Assembly (NCBI GenBank): GCA_949126835.1
Contig: OX421494.1
Location: 23,582,196-23,646,195 of the forward strand
Source of the DNA: Anisus vortex
Taxonomy: Eukaryota > Mollusca > Gastropoda > Planorbidae
Reading direction: 5' to 3'
Length of the DNA stretch: 64,000 nucleotides
A program made the translations under genes and the position numbers. Positions 54,001-63,929 of the stretch are shown here, one piece after another. Every line of letters begins with the position of its first letter. Within the stretch, counting starts at the first letter, position 1. The notes under the pieces are model-generated. The model worked only from the letters and a program-made list of their open reading frames with translations. It had not been told where the DNA came from and did no database searches.

Positions 54001-55973
54001 CTATATATAGCCTACATATTATTAAAAAAAATTCTTCTTGGAGTATGGAAGAAGGCTAGATGGAAAGGTGGGAGGGAGGCAATGCATTTATTGTTTGACA
54101 ATGGAACTCCATCCATAAGGGTCTAGGGTATCAAGGTAGCCTACTATAAGTACTCACTGCCGTTCTGGGTCGTTTTGGCATTCAACTATCAACAATAGGC
54201 TAACCATGACAATTTTTTAATTTAAAAAATCGACGAAAACCGAGGTAATCAAAAAGTTGGATTGAGTGTGATTTGTCTATGATACTGTTTGGTTGTGCCG
54301 ATTATATACTTATGGACATTTCACTATTTACCACACTCATAAATTATTTGTGCATAACCAGGACTGGACGGCAAAGTATTACGTGTCTCTGGGAGCGCCA
54401 AAAGACAAGTTAAACCTGGGTATGGGAACCTACGGCAGAACTTTCCGACTGAGCAATGCCGGTCAAAGCAACATCGGCGCTCCCAGCTCTGGTGGAGGCT
54501 CCCCTGGCCCAATCACTAAAGATGCAGGGTCTCTGGCATACTACGAGGTGACTATATATAACGGATGTGATTTTCAACGTTGCTCTTTTTTTGTTCAAGA
54601 CATTAGTCGTAACATTTAAATGTATTGATTTTCTTGATATTTGAAATAAAGCTTACACTTGCTAACGTAAATTATCGCAATTATTGTGCCGTTTTTATTG
54701 TTTTCCGAAATATTGACCGTAAGATAAAACTATTCAAACTTACTTGATAGATATGTGACATGATCAAAGCCGGGGCCCATCCTCTCTTTGAACAAACCCA
54801 AAGGAACCCATACTTCGTACATGGAAACGACTGGATCGGATATGATAACCAGCAAAGTATTAAAGAAAAGGTAAGTCAAGTGTATCAGAAATAAAGAGTT
54901 GCATTTGATATTCTGTAAAAAGAATAGACCCTATACACACACACAAGTATACAGACCTTTGACACTTAAAGCTCTGATTAAGCCAGGTCCACGTGGTATA
55001 ATTTTCTCCGTAGGATTCAGGTCTTCGAAATACCGTACCTTAAATGTTCAATAATAAAATTTTATTTTAGATTTGGCTGCTTTCACCGCCCCCTTTACTG
55101 TGCCACGAGATGTAGACGTTTTATAGCACGTCATGTTTCTTGATGAAGCTCTCACCTTTGATAGTGAGCAAAAAAGAAAATGGGGTTGTCTTTCCTTTTT
55201 TTTGTAGTAGTAGGCCTAGTTGTTGTTGTTTTTTTGTACTAAATATTATGATAGAATTTGTCCGAGTTGATCGGTGTTTTCTAAATTTGTATCGTGAATT
55301 CATTGGTGATCCGTTTACCATTTTAGTAACCAGTAAAATTGTTATCGCCTATACTAGCCTAACCAGTAAAAAATTGTATCGCCTATACTAGCCTAAAAGT
55401 AACATATATATATATATACATGTATATAGGCCTATACAAACTCATGTTAACTATATATGCTATATTTTGATTAAATAACAAGCAATTTCTGACTTATAAC
55501 TTTGGATTTCCATAGTTATGTCTTTGAACATGCTGCATCATTTTTTTAAACTAGCAACCTACGGGATTTTAAAAATTTAATTGTTGTGAGAAATATTTAA
55601 TTAATAGTATAATCTAGATCTGTTTAATTGAAACTTGATGTGTGAGGAAACTATTTTAAAAGCATAGAACTCAAATTTAAATATAGTAAAATTATTCTGA
55701 TTTGATTTCGTTATTTATTTCACTCGATTAATGAAATCTGTGTAATTGGTTTGTTTCATATGAAATCTGTGTAATTGGTTTGTTTCATATTCAAATCCAC
55801 CTTTTTTTTTACATAATCGTCTCTAGGCCTGCTATGCCATCCATAACGGCTTTGGAGGTGTTATGTTCTGGGAGCTGAGCATGGACGATTTCTCTGGACA
55901 GACCTGTGGTCAAGGCAGGTACCCTATCATCCATGCGGCCACAAACGTCATCGCCAATCCAGGAAGTTGTTAA
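43100..55973 (+). CDS. Chitinase B: secreted GH18 chitinase without chitin-binding domain (8 exons)
   Basis: Exons: 43100-43145, 43952-44126, 45764-46016, 46626-46750, 53312-53435, 54362-54547, 54751-54870, 55827-55973. They join in frame to 391 aa. Residues 1-17 are the signal peptide ([16 protein letters not shown]). GH18 covers about 20-388: [18 protein letters not shown] (89-97), [11 protein letters not shown] with catalytic acid E138, MTYDFHG, TYGRTF and [12 protein letters not shown]. All introns are GT-AG and all phases match chitinase A, so the two are paralogues. The protein stops at NPGSC, where chitinase A continues into its linker, so no CBM14 is encoded. Intact and probably active. 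Intron 4 (6.6 kb) is filled by a transposon composite. A AATAAA overlaps the stop codon. Confidence 0.94.
43620..43655. repeat. Short 9-bp tandem repeat in intron 1
   Basis: Four copies of CATAGGC-type units (ATAGGCCAT). Confidence 0.8.
43952..44126 (+). CDS. Chitinase B exon 2
   Basis: 175 bp, residues 16-73: [45 protein letters not shown]. Acceptor TTTGTATTCAG, donor ATGTAAGT. Confidence 0.94.
44240..44475 (+). mobile_element. LINE 3'-end fragment in intron 2
   Basis: Plus-strand frame reads [36 protein letters not shown] then stop. The [13 protein letters not shown] motif is characteristic of the C-terminus of non-LTR retrotransposon RTs. The fragment ends in a GATAAGATAAAATGA tail. A second trace is at 46,820-46,880. 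Confidence 0.7.
45106..45720. mobile_element. TIR element R640, copy 2 (chitinase B intron 2)
   Basis: Ends TTGACAAGTC (45,106) and GACTTGTCAA (to 45,720). Collinear with copy 1 at 18,678-19,257 in the same plus-strand orientation. Its right end is only 43 bp before the exon 3 acceptor, so it may supply the branch point or polypyrimidine region. Confidence 0.72.
45764..46016 (+). CDS. Chitinase B exon 3 (catalytic motif)
   Basis: 253 bp, residues 74-158: [19 protein letters not shown] and [17 protein letters not shown], ending LQLMQ at ATGCAG|GTAATG. The downstream intron shows no expansion of the junction, in contrast to the paralogue. Confidence 0.94.
46040..46560. repeat. GGAT/GAAT/AAGG-rich simple sequence with SINE insert
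   Basis: Intron 3 is mostly GGATGGAT/GAATGAAT/GGAAGG-type purine-rich simple sequence, with a family 2 SINE 3' half at 46,105-46,275 on the plus strand. Confidence 0.7.
46105..46275 (+). mobile_element. SINE family 2, 3' half
   Basis: GATGGGTACCTGACATTAGT, TGGGGTAAAGTAAAGGCGGC, GTGCATATTGCTGGC and CAATTTGGTCCGACGGGTAC match the body of the copy at 32,030-32,262; the tRNA-like head is absent. Confidence 0.65.
46626..46750 (+). CDS. Chitinase B exon 4
   Basis: 125 bp, residues 159-199: [40 protein letters not shown]. Donor GCGTAAGT. Confidence 0.93.
47965..48060 (-). mobile_element. GAT microsatellite plus SINE/LINE hairpin tail
   Basis: (GAT)n at about 47,977-48,004, then TTTATATAGCGCGTCTATCC, ATGCTATGTTAGCATGCTC and AGTGCGCTC, the shared tail on the minus strand. 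Confidence 0.6.
48085..48955 (-). mobile_element. CR1-like LINE fragment (second subfamily)
   Basis: Minus-strand frames 48,946-48,746 ([38 protein letters not shown]) and 48,652-48,290 ([60 protein letters not shown]) are the C-terminal RT region. It ends with TATATCGCTGCTAACAAATA tail sequence near 48,090. Frameshifted. The same subfamily as 23,515-24,160. Confidence 0.85.
48960..49521 (-). mobile_element. Non-LTR retrotransposon fragment with RNase H domain
   Basis: Minus-strand frame (49,415-49,113) reads [33 protein letters not shown] and [18 protein letters not shown]. The ordered YxxEMxAI, xxDxxSxxxAI and WxxSHxxVxGNxxADxLA blocks are those of RNase H in I/Jockey-type LINEs; the upstream catalytic Asp region appears mutated. 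It continues (decayed) on the far side of the hAT insertion, about 50,786-51,130. Confidence 0.7.
49530..50785 (+). mobile_element. Non-autonomous hAT element (1.26 kb) inserted in a LINE
   Basis: Left end CAGGGGTCGGCAACCTTTTG; right end AAGTTTGCCGATCCCTTG (inverse CAAGGGATCGGCAAACTT). Flanks TGCACAG and TGTACAG agree at 6 of 7 positions. Subterminal GCGTGCCAA/GCATGCCATTG repeats. Related copies: 3,501, 12,640, 40,320 (part) and 41,484. No intact transposase; a short stretch resembles transposase 3' coding sequence. Confidence 0.8.
51252..51515 (+). mobile_element. tRNA-derived SINE (family 1), near full length
   Basis: GCCGGCTGGCCTAGCGGTTA, CGCGGGTTCGATCCCC (consensus B box), CCCTGTCGCCCTACAGGAG, then GAGCGCACTGAGCATGC and AGAAGCGCTATATAAATTAC followed by (CATTAC)n. 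The B box is intact and the sequence is the closest to a source copy in the window. Confidence 0.85.
52040..52200 (-). other. Exon-like segment of unknown identity
   Basis: On the minus strand an acceptor (ATATATATTTCAG at about 52,201) opens a frame reading [50 protein letters not shown], followed by a possible donor CAG|GTGCCT. Composition looks protein-like. I do not recognise the protein. It lies within the hAT-ended composite in an intron of the opposite-strand chitinase B, so it may be a captured gene piece, a LINE fragment or chance. Confidence 0.3.
53312..53435 (+). CDS. Chitinase B exon 5
   Basis: 124 bp, residues 200-241: [40 protein letters not shown]. Acceptor TTCGTTTCAG, donor GTCTGT (non-optimal). 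Confidence 0.92.
53568..53706 (-). mobile_element. SINE family 2 relic in intron 5
   Basis: GTGTGGCCAGAGAAATGGCC, CCACCACCAGAATTCTACC and ATCTTCGGTGTGCCAGTCAA then CCGCGCTGCCG match the family head and body with internal deletion. Confidence 0.55.
53895..54025. repeat. Three tandem copies of a roughly 45-57 bp unit
   Basis: ACATGTATTTTGG(C/T)CT followed by (T)TATATAGCCTACATATT repeated three times at about 53,899, 53,944 and 53,989, in intron 5 of chitinase B. Confidence 0.85.
54362..54547 (+). CDS. Chitinase B exon 6
   Basis: 186 bp, residues 242-303: [46 protein letters not shown]. Acceptor CATAACCAG, donor GAGGTGACT. Confidence 0.94.
54751..54870 (+). CDS. Chitinase B exon 7
   Basis: 120 bp, residues 304-343: [40 protein letters not shown]. 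Acceptor TACTTGATAG, donor GTAAGT. Confidence 0.94.
55330..55800. repeat. Two short tandem duplications in intron 7
   Basis: AACCAGTAAAA...TATCGCCTATACTAGCCT twice (about 55,328-55,395) and CATATGAAATCTGTGTAATT with GGTTTGTTT twice (about 55,729-55,790). Confidence 0.75.
55827..55973 (+). CDS. Chitinase B exon 8 (end of GH18, stop)
   Basis: 147 bp, residues 344-391: [44 protein letters not shown] then TAA. It stops where chitinase A exon 8 splices to its linker exon. Confidence 0.95.
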   Translation, partial: ACYAIHNGFGGVMFWELSMDDFSGQTCGQGRYPIIHAATNVIANPGSC

Positions 55974-55977
55974 TAAA
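55972..55977 (+). terminator. AATAAA overlapping the chitinase B stop codon
   Basis: The stop TAA (55,971-55,973) and AATAAA (55,972-55,977) share two bases. If used, the 3' UTR would be only about 20 nt. The next AATAAA I see is near 56,635, just before the satellite. Confidence 0.45.
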
Positions 55978-56394
55978 AGACTTACCAGCAACCATTGGTA
56001 ATCAGCTTATAGAGAACGAAATGTGTTGAAAATACATCTATACAAGAAATATACACTTTGAGCTTTCACTTGTATTTTTATCATAATTTTGAAAACTAAA
56101 AAAGTGTTGATGAGTTATTGCCCTTTATAGACGCATTCATTGACATCTGATTTAATATTTTCATTTGTAGTAGGTGAGTTCTAAGGTTACTATAATCCCT
56201 GCCTTAAATATGGATGGCTCGATTGAGAGACATCTTTCTATGAGAATGAGTTATCACTTAGGACCAACACAAATAGTATTGTAAAGTGCAGGGATACAAA
56301 AAAAATCAAGCAACTATCAATATCACATAGCAATTGATAACTACTTGAAGAATTTAAATGTGAAAATCGCATAAATTTAAAAAAAGGAAACTAG

Positions 56395-56560
56395 TTTTCT
56401 TTGACTACTTTTGTGGACGACTCTTGACAAGCTTTAATGAGGCCTGAACTTTTCAAACAGAAGAGATCGTGATCATGATGTCGTTTCCGTAAACAAAAAA
56501 ACCATGCATTTGCTGGTATTTGACAATTGATTTCAACCTCGACGGCCAGTTCTGGATCAG
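56395..56560. mobile_element. R640 element, partial third copy
   Basis: TTGACAAGCTTTAATGAGGC, TTTTCAAACAGAAGAGATCG and TTTGACAATTGATTTCAAC match the left 170 bp of the copy at 18,678. Confidence 0.6.
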
Positions 56561-56660
56561 CAACAAAAAAAATATAGGGTGGGAGTGGGGGAGGAAAAGA
56601 GGGGGAAAAGGAGGGGGGGGGGCTTACACATAAAATAAAAGCTGAGAATTGAAATGTTGG

Positions 56661-58760
56661 TGAGTTTCTGTCTGGCCTAAATATGACACTGTATTCATTG
56701 ATGCATAATGTCCGTGAGTTTCTGTCTGGCCTAAATATGACACTGTATTCATTGATGCATAATGTCCGTGAGTTTCTGTCTGGCCTAAATATGACACTGT
56801 ATTCATTGATGCATAATGTCCGTGAGTTTCTGTCTGGCCTAAATATGACACTGTATTCATTGCTGCATAATGTCCGTGAGTTTCTGTCTGGCCTAAATAT
56901 GACACTGTATTCATTGATGCATAATGTCCGTGAGTTTCTGTCTGGCCTAAATATGACACTGTATTCATTGATGCATAATGTCCGTGAGTTTCTGTCTGGC
57001 CTAAATATGACACTGTATTCATTGATGCATAATGTCCGTGAGTTTCTGTCTGGCCTAAATATGACACTGTATTCATTGATGCATAATGTCCGTGAGTTTC
57101 TGTCTGGCCTAAATATGACACTGTATTCATTCATGCATAATGTCCGTGAGTTTCTGTCTGGCCTAAATATGACACTGTATTCATTGATGCATAATGTCCG
57201 TGAGTTTCTGTCTGGCCTAAATATGACACTGTATTCATTGATGCATAATGTCCGTGAGTTTCTGTCTGGCCTAAATATGACACTGTATTCATTGCTGCAT
57301 AATGTCCGTGAGTTTCTGTCTGGCCTAAATATGACACTGTATTCATTGATGCATAATGTCCGTGAGTTTCTGTCTGGCCTAAATATGACACTGTATTCAT
57401 TGATGCATAATGTCCGTGAGTTTCTGTCTGGCCTAAATATGACACTGTATTCATTGATGCATAATGTCCGTGAGTTTCTGTCTGGCCTAAATATGACACT
57501 GTATTCATTGATGCATAATGTCCGTGAGTTTCTGTCTGGCCTAAATATGACACTGTATTCATTGATGCATAATGTCCGTGAGTTTCTGTCTGGCCTAAAT
57601 ATGACACTGTATTCATTGATGCATAATGTCCGTGAGTTTCTGTCTGGCCTAAATATGACACTGTATTCATTGATGCATAATGTCCGTGAGTTTCTGTCTG
57701 GCCTAAATATGACACTGTATTCATTGATGCATAATGTCCGTGAGTTTCTGTCTGGCCTAAATATGACACTGTATTCATTGCTGCATGATGTCCGTGAGTT
57801 TCTGTCTGGCCTAAATATGACACTGTATTCATTGATGCATAATGTCCGTGAGTTTCTGTCTGGCCTAAATATGACACTGTATTCATTGATGCATAATGTC
57901 CGTGAGTTTCTGTCTGGCCTAAATATGACACTGTATTCATTGATGCATAATGTCCGTGAGTTTCTGTCTGGCCTAAATATGACACTGTATTCATTGATGC
58001 ATAATGTCCGTGAGTTTCTGTCTGGCCTAAATATGACACTGTATTCATTGCTGCATAATGTCCGTGAGTTTCTGTCTGGCCTAAATATGACACTGTATTC
58101 ATTGATGCATAATGTCCGTGAGTTTCTGTCTGGCCTAAATATGACACTGTATTCATTGATGCATAATGTCCGTGAGTTTCTGTCTGGCCTAAATATGACA
58201 CTGTATTCATTGCTGCATAATGTCCGTGAGTTTCTGTCTGGCCTAAATATGACACTGTATTCATTGATGCATAATGTCCGTGAGTTTCTGTCTGGCCTAA
58301 ATATGACACTGTATTCATTGATGCATAATGTCCGTGAGTTTCTGTCTGGCCTAAATATGACACTGTATTCATTGATGCATAATGTCCGTGAGTTTCTGTC
58401 TGGCCTAAATATGACACTGTATTCATTGATGCATAATGTCCGTGAGTTTCTGTCTGGCCTAAATATGACACTGTATTCATTGATGCATAATGTCCGTGAG
58501 TTTCTGTCTGGCCTAAATATGACACTGTATTCATTGATGCATAATGTCCGTGAGTTTCTGTCTGGCCTAAATATGACACTGTATTCATTGATGCATAATG
58601 TCCGTGAGTTTCTGTCTGGCCTAAATATGACACTGTATTCATTGATGCATAATGTCCGTGAGTTTCTGTCTGGCCTAAATATGACACTGTATTCATTGAT
58701 GCATAATGTCCGTGAGTTTCTGTCTGGCCTAAATATGACACTGTATTCATTGATGCATAA
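56661..58760. repeat. 54-bp satellite array, about 39 copies
   Basis: Near-identical head-to-tail units of 54 bp (TGAGTTTCTGTCTGGCCTAA, ATATGACACTGTATTCATTG, ATGCATAATGTCCG). Variation is almost confined to the GATGCATAAT block: GCTGCAT in five units, CATGCAT in one, and CATGATG in one of the GCTGCAT units. Because 54 is a multiple of 3, one plus-strand frame and two minus-strand frames run through the array with 18-residue periodicity; nothing supports translation. It lies between the convergent chitinase B and UBFD1-like genes. Confidence 0.97.
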
Positions 58761-61700
58761 CAACTCAAAAACAATTTTTTTTACATAGTAAGTTATTAAG
58801 GGCGTAATCTTTTTAATTGCATTTCATATTCACTTATTAAATACATGTAGTTGTGAATTTTTTTTATTTAAAAAAATAATAGGAATTTAAAAAGAAACTA
58901 CCAGTCACTGACATATAAAAACATTGACACTTTCCTTGTTGTGTGGACGTTTTGTTTTTTATTATTTTCATAAAAAGCATAATGTACAACAAGAAGTGGT
59001 CTTCTTAGCAGAATCATATAAATGACATTTTCATTCACATTGACAACATGATATTTTGTCACACACAAAATTAATCCAAATCAATCCATTTATTGATCTA
59101 TTAATTTCATTTAAACTTCAGGTGGTCCACATTCTCAAGTTATCTGTTTATAACATTCCAATGTGAAGAAAATAGTCTATCCGATGTTTTAGACTACAAG
59201 GGGGAAAATGAAGAACACAGCTATCTAAACAGCTTTCACTGTGTGTGTCTGAGTGGCTATCTTAACAGCTTTCACTGTGTGTGTGTATGTCTGGGTGGCT
59301 ATCTTAACAGCTTTCACTGTGTGTGTGTGTCTGGGTGGGGAGCATACGGTTTCTGGAAATTCCCGATTTAAAAAAAAAATATTTTTTCCTTCTATGACTG
59401 AATAAGGTTTTACACACATGTTTAATAAATCGAAGGTTACTTTCATTATTTTAGACTATATAGACAAGTAGGCCTACATCCTGGTAGTATAGGTAAACTT
59501 TCTTTATGTGAAACTTAACAATATTCTACATGTTCTATTGGTGCATAAAAAGGCAAAACCCACAAAGTCACTGATAAAATCAATGTTAAGAAAAGAAAAT
59601 ATATTTATTTAGTTAAGTTTTTAAAGGAAATAAGAAACCAATAAACTATCTAGCAACTCAAAATGTTATATAAAGATATTTAAGCCTTCTTCCTACATCT
59701 ATATGTAGTTCAATGTAAAAATAAGCTTTTAAATTTGTGAAATGATTGTTAACTAAAAATGACTAGCAGTTTGAATTCAGATCAACGATTTCATGAGATC
59801 TTATTGAGGCAGTGGGTAGAGATGGGGAGGTGATGTACCTCTTATAGTTACACTTAATTGATTAAAAAATATTTTTACTCAAAGCAAATTTAAAATTTTT
59901 GTTTTTTTTCATTAAATCATCCAGAAAATACATAATAGAAAATTATCTTGAAATCATCGTCTTACAAAAGGAAGATCTTGGATGACAATTTGTGAATATT
60001 TTTCAAGTCAAAGTTTTATTCTTTAAATGGCCAATGCAAAAGTTTAATTTAGAATGCTAATTTATTACAAAACTAAAAAGAATCTGTTGTATTTAAATTA
60101 GCTTTAAATAAGTACAAATGTTTCTCAATTATGCCGTTAGATTTAGTTAGTGAGAGGTCATGCTGGCTTAAAAACATTGGCCTGTATTGAGACTCCAATG
60201 ATACAATTATGCTCTATTAGTTTTTAAACAAGCGGGTACACCTGTAGGCTAGTTCAAATTTTAAGTTTGCAATAAGTGAAAATATTTTCACACACCCGCA
60301 GTGATAGGGAAATGTTAAATAAAAAATGTTTAGCTTTTTAAAAAGTTTTGTTGGGTTTGGTAAGGAAAACATCTCTAGCAATTAGATACCATGTATCTAA
60401 AAAGTTAAACTGTAAAAATAGCAATGCCTTTCAACTGAACCATTATTGGAACTGGAACAACAAAGTTGCAGTGCAAAAACATCTGAATGGAACATAAAAT
60501 ATTGCCTCAAAGATCTATTCTGATGCATTATAATGCATAGTTATATATTTGTAAATATGTTTGCAATAATTATGGCACCATTTTAAATTATAACAAATTA
60601 AATTATAAATTTAGTATAAACTAACTTAAGATCCTTAACTATATAAGCCTCAGTATTCTCGATAGTAATAGTAAAATAGTATAATAGTAAAATGTTTCTT
60701 GGCTTCGGTATTTGTTTTTCATAAAAGTTCAATTATGTTCATAGAATCACTCGGTACATAATGTTTTACAACTTTAAATGATTTTAAATCTAATTATTTT
60801 TTACATTTATCGCTCACTGTTTTGGTGATAGTAAACTCATTACCATTTTTTTAAGTTGTTGCTTCAAGGGGAAAATATTTTAAACCATCACACAGCCTTA
60901 AAAGTTCAGTCCAAGACTAATAATAATTTCCATTGTGTGCATTTGGATTTTTTTTAGATGAGCGTTGGTCTCATACTACATCATGCAACAGTTATTCATT
61001 TAGAACAAAGAAACATTTACCAACCCCAATCTGGGTAATTAAATTTGGAAAATGTGTCAATAATCCCAATATCTAAAAAAAGCATAAATCAATTTTCATA
61101 GTGATAAAAAGAAATAAAATTTTAACATCACACCAAAACAAAAAAAAAAGAAAAAGAAATTTTTTTTTTTTTTTAAAACTAACAACTTCTGAGACTTGCT
61201 ATGCAGCTGCCATTTGTATAAATATTTATACATTTTGGTGTTTTATTGGGTGATTACCATAATGATAAGATATCAACTTCGACTATCTTTTTTTAAATGC
61301 TTAATGCAATAAACTTGGCAAGTCATAAATTTAAGATGCTATACATCTTACATACAAGAAAAAATTATTTAAATAGCAACAGCCTTCAAGAAGACTAGGA
61401 TTCCATCTAATTTAAAACTTCAAAATGAATTACCGTAATCGGCTTGCCAACAGTCATTTGAAATTTTTTTTATTCTAAATGCGGAGAAAATTATACACAC
61501 CCAAATTGCATTGTACAATTTTATTTCTGCAAGAATTATTTAATTCGAAATGGCATATTTGCAGATCAATTTCAAGTAAGGCTGATTTGGTGTAACTTGG
61601 TCAACGTATCAGACAATCAGAAAATATTCTCAATTATCTAAACAATTGGCTTGCTAATAGTAATAGGATAAAACACTCAGTAAAAAATATATAATAGAGC

Positions 61701-62104
61701 TTATACTTTTAAACCAATATAAACCTCAAAACATTTTTAGATCTTATACTGTCTCAATGAGTTTTTGAGTTTCTAGTCAAGGATATAATGGAAAAATGTT
61801 TTTAATTTAAAAAAAATAGAATAACATTTATTTTGAAAAGAAAAAAACTGATATCAGTAGTACCAGCCCTGCGATTTGCAAAGAAACAAATAAAAGATTT
61901 GCATAATTTTATAATAAGTAAAGTTCTCAAAATTAAAAAAATATAACTGTAATCCTAAAAAAAAAAAAGACAAAAAGAAACAACCAAATCCTCAAAATGG
62001 AAATTTTTTGGGTTCACCAATTCTGACTGTGGCTTCAATACTCTCATGACAATTATACATAAATACAGTCACATATTTAGTTCACAAAACCTCAGTCACA
62101 AACA
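58761..62104 (-). other. AT-rich sequence; possible 3' UTR of the UBFD1-like gene
   Basis: No transposon coding or exon recognised. The part nearest 62,104 may be 3' UTR on the minus strand; several AATAAA-type signals (TTTATT on plus) occur, so the transcript end cannot be fixed. Confidence 0.35.
59225..59340. repeat. Three copies of a TG-rich unit of about 40 bp
   Basis: ACAGCTTTCACTGTGTGTGT followed by GTCTGRGTGGCTATCTTA, three imperfect copies with variable (GT)n length. Confidence 0.8.
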
Positions 62105-62215
62105 TCAAAAGAATTGCCACTTGCCCAGGATAGCCTCTTTAATGGCCTCTACATACTGTGCAGGCACCCAGTACACCCAGTAGCGAGAAGCTTCTGTAGG
62201 ACCAAGTTGGATTCC
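62105..62215 (-). CDS. UBFD1-like last exon
   Basis: Encodes GIQLGPTEASRYWVYWVPAQ, YVEAIKEAILGKWQFF then TGA. Acceptor TGATTTCAG. Confidence 0.93.
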   Translation of the reverse strand, partial: GIQLGPTEASRYWVYWVPAQYVEAIKEAILGKWQFF

Positions 62216-63759
62216 CTGAAATCATATTAACACATAATGGTTCAAATTTAAGGAAATGGATCAATAGACTAAATAATTCCATTATATTCTTCAATGAGAC
62301 TATTCAGCTTTGTTGGCTGACACTAAATTACCAGCCAACTTCTGCTCCATTCTTTCAAGAGGTTCAAGAAAAAAGAAAATCTACAATATGCTTCAAAAAT
62401 CTTTTTTAAACTCTTTAAATGGTTGATTCAAGAAAATGAAATATTGTCTCTGTGATCAGAGACTTATTATTGAAAGTAATCCTACTGTTTCATCAGACCA
62501 CAACCACAAAAATACATTTCACTTTTATGGAGAGAGATATAAGGGTTTACATCATAACTGGAATGGAAGAACTTAAATACAAACTTAGTATGGTAAATTA
62601 CAGCAACTTAAAACTCTGTCCTTACCATTATATGATATTCCTCGTGATCTTTTATAGGTTCAGAAACAACAGCTTTTATACTCTGCATGGGAATTTTATC
62701 TGTTCTCTCTAAAATATATATGAATATATAAGTTATATCAATAATCTCAATTAGTTTCTAAAATCCAACATTTCATCAACATTCATTTAAGATACTTAAA
62801 TCATTTTTGTTTACTTCATTACCTCTTATTAAAATCTAAAAGACCAAGACAACTGATTTTTAAAGAAATAATTTAATTAGATGCTGGAAGTTTAATGTTA
62901 AAGGACAACCCTACTAATGTATTTATTTATGTATTACGATAAATATGACAATATGGTATTCCATAGTTTTATTTTTTTTGTGGCCTTGAAATGTTCATTT
63001 TTTAAATATTCTTGTTTTTTTTCTACACCATGTAATATCTGTTTGACTTCATCAAAAATAAGGATAATTCATTATGATTTGCAAATTTTCATAACATTTA
63101 AGTGATAGATTGCACTACTTTCTCATATTTAGATAGCAAACAATGTTCAAAAAGATTTTGCAAAGTTTACAGCCAAATATTTTTTCCTATCTATTTCTAA
63201 ATCAAAATAGCACTTTTCTTTTAGTAATTAAAATAATTTTGTTTTTTGCTTTAGGTTAAAAATTGAATTATACAAATAATTCTTGAAATGAAATGTTCAC
63301 CTTTTGTTCCTAACCAAAGCTGATCAGCTTCCATTTTAAAAGTAAGTCTGACTTTCCCACCAGCTTTATTGTACATGCCAGATAAGGGTACAGGAGGGAG
63401 TCTTTCTGCATGGTTTTTCACTCCAACAGGCACATCATCAGGTTTACCATATTTATCTAATACCTTTCTGTGTTGCTGTGTTTGGAAATTTAAAAAAAAA
63501 TAAAAAAATTCACATTTAAAATTGAGCAGGGTTTTTTTTATACTACATTTTTAGCCTCTGCCAGTCTTGGGCAAACCAACCTTTTGTTCTGAAAGCTGTT
63601 CTTTAGCTACTTTAGCTGTAGCTTTTTCTTCTGCCTGCAACTCTTTAGTTGTTGGGGCGCTGACAGAGAGAACATCCGTTAATGTGGAACCAACAACCAT
63701 TAACTTGGCACCTTTCACAACTTTTAATTCTCGCAACGTCATCTCATCTTTTGCTAAAC
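62105..63759 (-). CDS. UBFD1-like ubiquitin-family protein, 3' part (4 exons, 5' end outside window)
   Basis: Exons in transcript order: 63759-63581, 63475-63301, 62708-62626, 62215-62105 (TGA 62,107-62,105). They join in frame. The first gives the end of the ubiquitin-like domain (GLAKDEMTLRELKVVKGAKL, MVVGSTLTDVLSV) and a basic/acidic linker. The others give the UBFD1-specific C-terminal domain (QHRKVLDKYGKPDDVPVGVK, RLPPVPLSGMYNKAGGKVRL, DQLWLGTKERTDK, EYHIMGIQLGPTEASRYWVY, WVPAQYVEAIKEAILGKWQF). The order and motifs follow human UBFD1 closely. Human UBFD1 has been linked to NF-kB regulation, but its role is poorly defined. The N-terminal exons lie beyond 64,000. Confidence 0.93.
62626..62708 (-). 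CDS. UBFD1-like penultimate exon
   Basis: 83 bp: ERTDKIPMQSIKAVVSEPIK, DHEEYHIM. Acceptor ATATTTTAG, donor GTAAGG; phase 1 in, 0 out. Confidence 0.92.
63301..63475 (-). CDS. UBFD1-like internal exon
   Basis: 175 bp: QHRKVLDKYGKPDDVPVGVK, NHAERLPPVPLSGMYNKAGG, KVRLTFKMEADQLWLGTK. Acceptor CCAAACACAG, donor GGTGAAC. Confidence 0.93.
63581..63759 (-). CDS. UBFD1-like exon with end of ubiquitin-like domain
   Basis: 179 bp: GLAKDEMTLRELKVVKGAKL, MVVGSTLTDVLSVSAPTTKE, ending SEQK. Acceptor GCCGTTCAG, donor GTTGGT. Enters in phase 1, so an upstream exon is needed. Confidence 0.93.
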
Positions 63760-63929
63760 CTGAACGGCAAGGATGAAAAGAGCGAGGGTAAATAACAGTA
63801 CTTGTTTCTTTTCTTTTTTTGACAATCAAAACACACAAAACAGTTTTAAGCAAGGGAGATGGCAGGTCTTGAGACCACAGCCTGATTTATCACAATCATA
63901 GATAAATCTGTAAAATCTTTTTAAAATAC

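Noticed and set aside
56391..58788. Open frames of 790, 701 and 547 residues in the 54-bp satellite
   Set aside because: All follow the 18-codon repeat in different frames at once; a real gene would favour one. No signal peptide, domain or promoter supports them.
63551..63853. Start codon of the UBFD1-like gene at the ATG near 63,853
   Set aside because: The frame upstream of 63,759 reads through intron sequence past a good acceptor (GCCGTTCAG), and the ubiquitin-like domain would lack its first half. The real start is outside the window.
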